This document shows, in pieces, positions 57,041 to 64,000 of a stretch of DNA of 64,000 nucleotides; the first letter of the stretch is position 1, and each line of letters opens with the position of its first letter. The DNA comes from Molossus alvarezi. Lineage: Eukaryota > Chordata > Mammalia > Chiroptera > Molossidae. The stretch lies in contig CM073889.1 in NCBI GenBank assembly GCA_037176705.1, forward strand, positions 55,979,596 through 56,043,595, given 5' to 3'. The translations under genes and the position numbers were made by a program. Below the pieces are notes generated by a model. That model saw nothing but the letters and a program-made list of their open reading frames with translations, made no database searches and was not told the origin of the DNA.

Positions 57041-60000
57041 AAGTAAAGCTCAGGCCCTGGCAAAAGGGCAGCCTGCTACCCAGGGGTAATGTAATGATCT
57101 TCTCTGAAGTTACTGATGTCCCCAAATTCCTGAAATTAGGCAGACAGTCAAATCAAAGCTTCCAAAAGTAAGGGGTCTCCATGAGCCACTCTTTATTTTC
57201 TTAAGTCACATGTGATTTTCAAAGACTAAACTTTCCTGCTGTGTCCCTGTCTTCTGGGGTAAAGCAATAATTTCCAAGCCTCAATTACTCAATAGTTCCT
57301 AGTTCCTGCCAGTCCCTGGGCCCAGTACTCTTGCTTCCCTCAGAGGCCTGCCACATCACCTTAATGCAAGGCTAGGTGTCTCCCACTAAGTGCAGGGGGA
57401 GAAGAAGAGGCATCTCCAGAGCTGGTGTTACGTGACTAACACTGCATCAGCATCTCATATGTGTCATTTCACACCATCTTCACAACTCATTAAGGTCTTA
57501 CTTTCCCTATTTTAAAGACAAGGAAATAATATTAAGCATATCCCATCCCAAGACTGCACAGGCACTGTGTGAAAAGCTGTGTCACACATGTGTCATGCCC
57601 GAAACCAGCCTCCCAGGTGGAAAAAAAAAAAAATAGCAGGTGCAAGGGTTCTGGCTCTGTACAGGGAAGGGGTTTATCAAAGAAATAACTGTCACCCTAG
57701 GTCAGGAAATCACACAGCATTTGGATGCAGCACATCTGACTTTACAGGAAGCATGAAGGTTTAGCTGCATGTTAAAATCCTTTTCAGTTTTGGCTTGTTA
57801 AGTACTCAATTTCACAGGATAAAACAACTTCTGTGCTTTAATCAGTTTAATTGGGAATGATCTTTTTTCAACAAAGAAAATTTTAGTTTTCTCTCAAACT
57901 ATATGGGCAAAAAAGAAAAAAATGAGAAAGGAAACTGGAAACTGGGATCTCCTATATGCTAAGCATAATGCAAAATGCAAAATAATAGATCAAAAAAAAT
58001 TTTTAACATAATTATTCTCTCTTGCGTGTTTTAGTGGTTAAAATCTGGCAAGTTGAGGTGGTCATTCTCAAATATGAACCTCAAACAATGTGTTTTATCT
58101 ATCTCATAAAAAGTTTGTATCTTGGGAAAAGAAATTTTTCTTACCCTGATAAAACAGTAATCTCCTACCTTGCTGACTCAAATGTACTTGCATATTAATT
58201 GCTTCAGACTCCAAAATCCCTGCTGAACTAGCTAAACTGTGGGACAAATTCAATGATCCAGCAACCTCCTATTCAATGCCTCACCAAGATAACTTCACAT
58301 GTTTAATTTAAAAGTACTGATCATTTTTAAATGAAGTGCTAACGCAAGCCCATCTGCCCAGGCCCAAGCCAGGGCTGCATCTCTGACATACAAGATGCAA
58401 GCTGGAGAGCAAGACTTAAGTCTGAGCACTCTTTGGACAACGAGGTAAACAGCTAAGTGTCTCTCTTCCAAATAGTATCGGTTCCCCAAAATCAACCCTT
58501 TAGGGCACGCCCCTTAAGGTTAATTTCCCTGATATATAGGCAATAGCCTCAGATATTCAAATATTATCTACACCAATTGTATCTAATTAGCAAGAAATAC
58601 ACAATCCACTAGCCAATGTGAATGTCCATGCTATTTTATCTGAACTGACCTAAGGCATTTTTTTCCTTTCTCTTTTGCAACTGTGTTCCATGTTTGACCC
58701 CTCGAATTTACTTTAAGTAGTTTTGCAAATAGCTTCCTAATCTCCTTCATCCCCCATACAGCCAGCATCTCACATTTCCCCTGCACAGAACATGTTTTGT
58801 CCACCTTGGGAAGTGGCACTTGGGAGAATGCTTCAGTAAAATTAGAATCAGAAATAGGTCCCATTCTTCAACAGATTAAAAACAGTATCAAAGGCTAATT
58901 TTTGTTTTATTAGAACAAGCTAGAATCAATGCTGTGATTCCCAAGCAATAGAATTCACAGCAACCTTTCTAGCCTGTGAAAAAAATCTTACTCCCCAGTA
59001 TCATGGTGAAAATGCCCTAGAAATATATATATATCAAATCCCTGTATGGCTTCATTAACAGCTTCTCACACTAATCACCATCATCAAAAATCAAGGCTGA
59101 ATCCTCTCAAACCAAACATCCAAAGCTTGTTCAATAATAGTAACAATGATAATTATTACAATAAATAGCAATCACAATAATAATAGAGATTTGGAGATCT
59201 AAAGTAATAAAGTAGAACAAACTCTAAGAAGCAGTTTTTGGTCAGAGATCAAGTGAAAAGGTTCTGATAGACCGCACAGGAAAAGAACAATAAGTCAATC
59301 TGAATTCATTTCAGGTTCTGGGCTTTTGGAATCACAAATATTCTACTGCAAAGATTCAATATAAATTTTGAAACATCAAGCATTAAATAGCTTTAACAGG
59401 GAAAACTGGTGTGATTTTGTCCTTGGATTTTGTGTACTGCTCCTACCAATTTGCCTACCTCCAAATACACCTATACTTAGAAAGTTTTCTGTAGAAATTT
59501 CATTTGTAAACTAAGTTTGAATCTAAATACAACAGAAGCAAAATTTGGAGAAAACATGATAATTTCACTGGGTGCTGCTGACTTCTCATAAAGAATGAGC
59601 TTGAGAAACTGAATTTTCTAGTGCTTCTCCTCAGCCCCCCAAATGTAAGTTACTTATCAAAACTACTTCCAGTTTCACTTTATATGCTGAAACACTTTAT
59701 ATGGGGGAAAAATGTATTTAAATGTTTTGCTTACAGGAAAATAAAATAGTTTTCATATTTCAAATTTGCCCAAAAGAGACATTCCTTTAAGACAATTAAA
59801 AAGATGTAGTTCCAAAATAATAAAAACTTTACTGAAAATTACTTAGTCCACTAATTTTTACTACATAACTCATGATTCCAAGCTCTGTTTCATCTGCTTA
59901 CATGCATTTACTATGATATACTATTTTGCCATGAGTTTCTACACACGTACCAAAGTGCATATAAACTAATCCAATCATCTGAAATTCACCTTGAAGTCCA

Positions 60001-60934
60001 GGTGTTTGTGTTAACAAGCATTTTTTTTGAGAACCAGGTGGTCTATCCATTTATATAAGGAATGACTACCTATTTTTTATGGCTGTGATTTCTCCAATCA
60101 AATTCTAAATGTGCCACAAATCATCTGTCTGCTACTCCTTATTCAGTTTTTACAAATCAATATTCCTATTTATAAAAACAAACTTGAGCCCGCTCCTCTA
60201 AGATAAATTACACAAAAATAAGCATTCCCTATATTTTTTTAAAATTCACAGCCAATTTCCCACCTAGTTTAAGCAAAGTACATTACAGCAAAATGTAAAA
60301 CAAAAGAATGTAGGAGATTCTTTAAATATAGTAAGATTTGGCTTGATATGGAGTTTTTTACAATCCCAAAACAGAGGCATTTTCTGGCTCAGCTAGAGAT
60401 CTAAAGCATCCAAAATTTCAGAATAGTGCACAGCTGAGGGAAACTGAAAGTCAACAAGACCTTCACAAATCCCTGGTTAAGGTCTAATGTTTTATTGTTA
60501 GTTTTAAAACTTAAAATAATTTATATTTGATATATTTGGAAATGTGCATGCCTAAAAAATATAAAGTAAATTCAAGGGGAAAATCTCTTTCTCCAATTTA
60601 AATGAGGGCACCCCACATATATCTTTTAAAAAACCTGAAGTTTTCTGAATTTTTCCCTAGGCATACACATAGGCCTCATTCAGGCTCTAAAAATAATAAT
60701 CTATTAAGGACTTTTTCTGTTCTGGTTTTAAAATAAGGAGTTAACAAAAAAAAAAAAAAAAAACACTTTCCAAAACTTAGTCATAAATTCATTTATAAAC
60801 CTCTCCACAACATTAAACCAATGCTCCAGTATATACAGTTATACTTCAGAAAAAACTATAGCGTTTCAGGGAAGCCCACATTTATAGCTGGCAAAATGGA
60901 ATCACAAGAGACTGTGAGCCTTTATTATCAGGAG
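57041..60934. other. Repeat-poor, AT-rich unique region
   Basis: Apart from a probable antisense MIR at about 57425-57545 ('cacaactcattaaggtctta'), I see no SINE, L1 or coding exon over nearly 4 kb. Small AT-rich microsatellites lie near 59020 and 59150-59180, and an A run near 60750. This contrasts with the dense repeats elsewhere in the window. Confidence 0.55.
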
Positions 60935-61165
60935 CAAAAGTAATGGTGATAATAATAATCATGTTTACTAAAAGCTTATGTTATACCAGATATATTTCTT
61001 CTAATCCTCAAAATGGTTTTTTCCTATTTTGCAGAGCCGGAAGTAGAAGTCCAGAGAAGTTAAATTATCTGACCAAGATCATACTGCTAAAAATGTTGAA
61101 GCTAGGCTTTAAATCCAGTTTCTCAAACTCTAAACCTCAAGCTTTTAAAATTACACCATGCTTGC
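60935..61165 (-). mobile_element. MIR SINE, antisense
   Basis: 'cttctaatcctcaaaatgg', 'ctattttgcagagccggaag' and 'gttgaagctaggctttaaat' match the antisense MIR. The 124-codon frame here is a by-product. Confidence 0.75.
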
Positions 61166-61336
61166 ATTTATGCTGTTTTATACTGTTTTGTGTTTTTTCT
61201 TTAATACTTATAGATAAATTTTTTTTTAAGTTAAGCTCCTTCCATAATATATTTTCGGGTACATCTGCATTTATCAGCTTCCAAACACAAAACAAGCCAA
61301 GGCTTCCTGGAGACTGATCTCTCCAGGTAGACAAAA

Positions 61337-61481
61337 CACACTGCTCTCTGCCCTGGCCAGTTTGGCTCAGCGGTTGAGCGTCAGCCTGCGGACCAGAGAG
61401 TCCTGGGTTCAGTTCCCACTAGGGGCACGTACCACTAAAAAAAACAAAAACAACAACAACAAAAAAACCACACTGCTTTCT
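61337..61481 (+). mobile_element. Head-only 'mini-Ves' SINE with 13 bp TSD
   Basis: SINE 61350-61433 ('gccctggccagtttggctc' to 'ggggcacgtacc') plus a CA-rich A tail. The TSD cacactgctYtct is at 61337-61349 and 61469-61481, with one transition. It stops at the same base as the copies at 21080 and 36821. Confidence 0.9.
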
Positions 61482-61669
61482 AATAAACCATCCACATTTT
61501 CTCTTCTGGTTTCCACCCTTTCTCCATCATGGGCTTTCCTCCCTTCAGTTCCAAATGCACTCACAATTTTACAGCCAAATCAACGCAATTAAGTACTTGT
61601 ATTCTGATTACTTCAAATTCACTGAATTTCTTCCAACCACATTATCACCAATTTAAAACCAGAGGTGAT
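61482..61669. other. Unique sequence, no gene seen
   Basis: Short unique block between two SINEs; no motif. Confidence 0.45.
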
Positions 61670-61866
61670 GCCCTGGCCAGTTGCTCAATGGTTAGAGCAT
61701 CAGCCCGCAGGATGAAAGGTCATAGGTTCAATTCCTAGTCAAGGGCACATACCTGGGTTGCAGAGGTTCAATCCCTAGCCCTGGTAGAAATGCATGCAGA
61801 GAGGCAACCAGTCAATATTTCTCTCTCTAAAAATTAATAGAAAAAATATCTGTGAGAACAAAATTA
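61670..61866 (+). mobile_element. Ves SINE (type A), sense, diverged
   Basis: 'gccctggccagttgctcaat' head with a short gap, 'aggttcaattcctagtcaag', shortened body without the long CT run, tail of AATT repeats. Confidence 0.85.
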
Positions 61867-62124
61867 AGTAATTAAAATTAATTAATTAAAATAAAGTAAA
61901 AGCAGAGGCAAAAATCATATAGTACACATGCTATAGTACACACATCATCCATCTAGCCTGCATTCCCAACCAAATAAGTGAGACTTCTGACAAATTACTT
62001 ATTTTTATATAGTCTTTGAAGATTAAAAATCAAATTCTATTTAGTTGTCACAATAGCTAACACCATTTACTGAGTACTTTATCGGTTGCAGCACTGAGAT
62101 AAACACTATACATACCTTTAAAAA

Positions 62125-62350
62125 GGCCGGGGTGGCTCAGTTGTTGAGCCTCCACCCATGCACCAAGAGGTCAACCAATTCGATTCCTGGTCAGGGCACA
62201 TGCCCAGGTTGTGGGCCCAATCCCCAGTGGGGGGCATGCAGGAGGCGGCCAATCAATGTTCTCTCTCATCGATGTTTCTATCTCTCTCTCTCCTTTCCTC
62301 TATCTCTAAAATCAATAAAGAAAAAATATTTAAATAAAAATAAAAAACCT
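62125..62350 (+). mobile_element. Ves-related SINE (type B), sense
   Basis: 'ggccggggtggctcagttg', 'gatccccagtggggggc'-like text near 62220, 'atctctaaaatcaataaag' tail. It forms a head-to-head pair with the copy at 62372. Confidence 0.9.
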
Positions 62351-62356
62351 GCAAGA

Positions 62357-62604
62357 TGATTCTCCCTATTTAAAAAATTTTTTTCAACATGTTTTTATTG
62401 ATTTTTAGAGAGAAAGAAAGGGAGAGGGAGAAATAGAAACATCGATGAGAGAGAAACATCAATCAGCTGCCTCCTGTATGCCCCAACTGGGGATCGAGCC
62501 CACAACCAGGCATATGCCGACTGGGAATCAAACCAGCAACCTCTTTGTGCATGGGTCGACACTCAACCACTGAGTCACACCAGCCGGGCTGATTCTCCCC
62601 ATTT
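62357..62604 (-). mobile_element. Ves-related SINE (type B), antisense, 15 bp TSD
   Basis: SINE 62372-62589. The TSD tgattctccYYattt is at 62357-62371 and 62590-62604. Inserted in MIR text, in opposite orientation to the copy just upstream. Confidence 0.92.
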
Positions 62605-62715
62605 GAATATGAGAAAACTGAGGTTCAGAGCAGTGCATCACCACAAGCTAACCACAGAGTTAGGGTTTAAACCTAGGCCAGAATGCCCAGCCCAGCTCTT
62701 TCCACCACTTCCTAT

Positions 62716-63834
62716 AAATACGCATAGCTACAGGTGTTGTCACAAGCCACTGATAGGAAAAGAAGGATAAGATACAAATATAGGCCACTGGGGCCAAACA
62801 CATCACCAGAATAACAGGGTACCTAAACAGGTGACTCAAACTGTACCCTTGTTCTGCTTTCTGAAGGAGAAGCCCAGCGAGCTTTTTCCAGCACTAAGTT
62901 TCCCAAAAGCAGGGACACTATCTTTTTCTTCTAGGCTTTTCTAAGCATGCACTGCATTGGGCTAGCAGAGCCCACTTTGCTGGTATACTTATTACATGGT
63001 GAGGTGATGTTTAAAAAAAATGGTGAGGTAATATTGAATTTTCTCAGCCCTCCCACAGAACTTCTTCTAGTATCTGCCAGTCTCAACGTGGCCTGAGACC
63101 CCAGGCAAGCTTTATCAAGAAGTCAGTCCAGTTTTCCATCCACACCCATCTTCCTCCAAACCTTGCTCACTCCAACATCACCCCGTCACCACCTCACTAC
63201 CCTGAAACTGTGAGAGCATGTCCCAGGAGCTCCCAAATGTCACAGCCCTTCTTTAGGTGCACTTACAAACCCCAAAACTAGCTTTGGGGCCAGCATCTAG
63301 TACCTCCCTTCGAGAGCAACAGAAATGTTGAAAAAGAGACCAAAGTCTGAAAAAAAGGAAATAATTCCTAGCATTAGAGGATCTCCAGATCATGAGATTT
63401 AATCCCAGGCTCAGAAACTAAGAATGACTTGGAGTAAAGGGGTGTTTTGTTGCAGTAAAAGTAGGAAGAGGAGGAGGAGAGGAGTGAAGGAGGAGGAAAG
63501 GGGAGGGAGGAGGAGGAGGAGGAGGAGGAAAAAAGAGGAAAAAGAAAAAGAAAGAATGCTAATGATGACATTAGACAGGAGAGAGGCCAGCTTTGTCTTG
63601 CATCCTGTTGAATAGCCAACTAAAACAATGAAATGTTTCTTTCCCTCCCCTTCTTTGCCTTAAAAAATTCAAGAATTTCATTTCTTTCTTTGAAACATAG
63701 CCCTTGCATAATTTCAATGCTCTTTCCAGCTGTGTGCAAGCTGAGGGGAACGGCTGTCTGACTCTCCCCAACGACCTCTGAAGTAGAGACATTCCTGGGT
63801 CAAACTTTGCAGTGCTGGCCTGCGGGTGACAGTG
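62716..63834. other. Unique sequence with polypurine tract
   Basis: No gene supported. The polypurine block at about 63458-63565 creates charged-residue frames (Arg/Glu-rich on the plus strand, Ser-rich on the minus strand) that are composition artefacts. Confidence 0.5.
63458..63565 (+). repeat. (GGA)n polypurine tract
   Basis: About 105 bases nearly all purine, with a run of GGA units near 63505-63530. Mirror-like symmetry would allow triplex formation. Confidence 0.85.
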
Positions 63835-64000
63835 ACAATGAGGGTTGCTTCCATTTACTGGACCTCTACCTCGCACCCAGAAACATGCACAATTATTACT
63901 GCTAATCCTAACAGCAAACCCCAAAAGTAGGTATTATTTCTTTTTTGAATCAGGTGAAAAAACTAAAGAAAAGCAAAATGTCCAGTCACACAATAAGCAA
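63835..64000 (-). mobile_element. MIR SINE, antisense, cut by window end
   Basis: 'ttccatttactggacctcta', 'attactgctaatcctaacag' and 'gtgaaaaaactaaagaaaag' match the antisense MIR. Confidence 0.75.

Larger units (their letters stand above)
62045..62715 (-). mobile_element. MIR SINE, antisense, split by two SINEs
   Basis: Left part 62045-62115 ('accatttactgagtacttta'), right part 62605-62715 ('atatgagaaaactgaggttc', 'cttccaccacttcctataa'). The parts are colinear in MIR, so the SINE pair between them is a later addition. Confidence 0.75.

Noticed and set aside
63424..63615. Arg/Glu-rich 63-codon frame as a small protein
   Set aside because: Direct product of the polypurine microsatellite.

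Overview
This 64 kb window is nuclear DNA from a placental mammal, most likely an echolocating (yangochiropteran) bat. The call rests on at least thirty copies of tRNA-derived Ves-type SINEs ('GCCCTGGCCGGTTTGGCTCAG...' head, CT-rich body, A-rich tail) together with LINE-1, MIR and L2 repeats. I see no convincing host protein-coding exon, rRNA or true tRNA gene, and no CRISPR array. It reads as intergenic or deep intronic sequence, with well over half of it recognisable transposable-element DNA. All long open frames belong to broken L1/HAL1 retroelements or to one short mRNA-derived retrocopy.

Layout. 1-4.9 kb is mostly unique, AT-rich DNA with two antisense Ves SINEs, an L1 3' end and an LTR-like segment. 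4.9-18.1 kb is a four-level stack of insertions: an old SINE is split by a Ves SINE, which is split by a full-length antisense L1, which is split by a full-length sense L1. 19.6-27.5 kb is a second pile: an old L1M fragment, an unidentified 0.37 kb segment, three bat-lineage L1 copies and five SINEs. 27.5-41.9 kb is older sequence with L1M, MIR and L2 relics, SINEs, and a roughly 300 bp inverted duplication near 35-36.7 kb. 41.9-51.4 kb is a decayed L1M scaffold opened by Ves copies, a truncated antisense L1, a half-L1 (HAL1, ORF1-only) pair carrying its own L1 insertion, and a DMPK-like mRNA fragment. 52.1-53.7 kb is a twin-primed (5'-inverted) L1. 54-64 kb is mostly old MIR/L1M relics plus a repeat-poor stretch around 57.0-60.9 kb and a head-to-head SINE pair at 62.1-62.6 kb.

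How the parts relate. The sense and antisense L1s carry ORF1 and ORF2 remnants (endonuclease, reverse transcriptase, C-terminal cysteine motif) and are the presumed source of the machinery that copied the SINEs, the HAL1s and the retrocopy. Target-site duplications can be read directly at many insertions, which gives a relative order of events. All L1 ORF2 frames here carry stops or frameshifts, so nothing in the window looks able to move by itself.

The most notable items are the ORF1-only HAL1 elements with tandemly repeated 5' UTRs and an L1-like 3' end, three head-only 'mini-Ves' SINEs with one shared 3' breakpoint, the intron-free DMPK-like kinase fragment with a 12 bp target-site duplication, and the inverted duplication at 35.1-36.7 kb.
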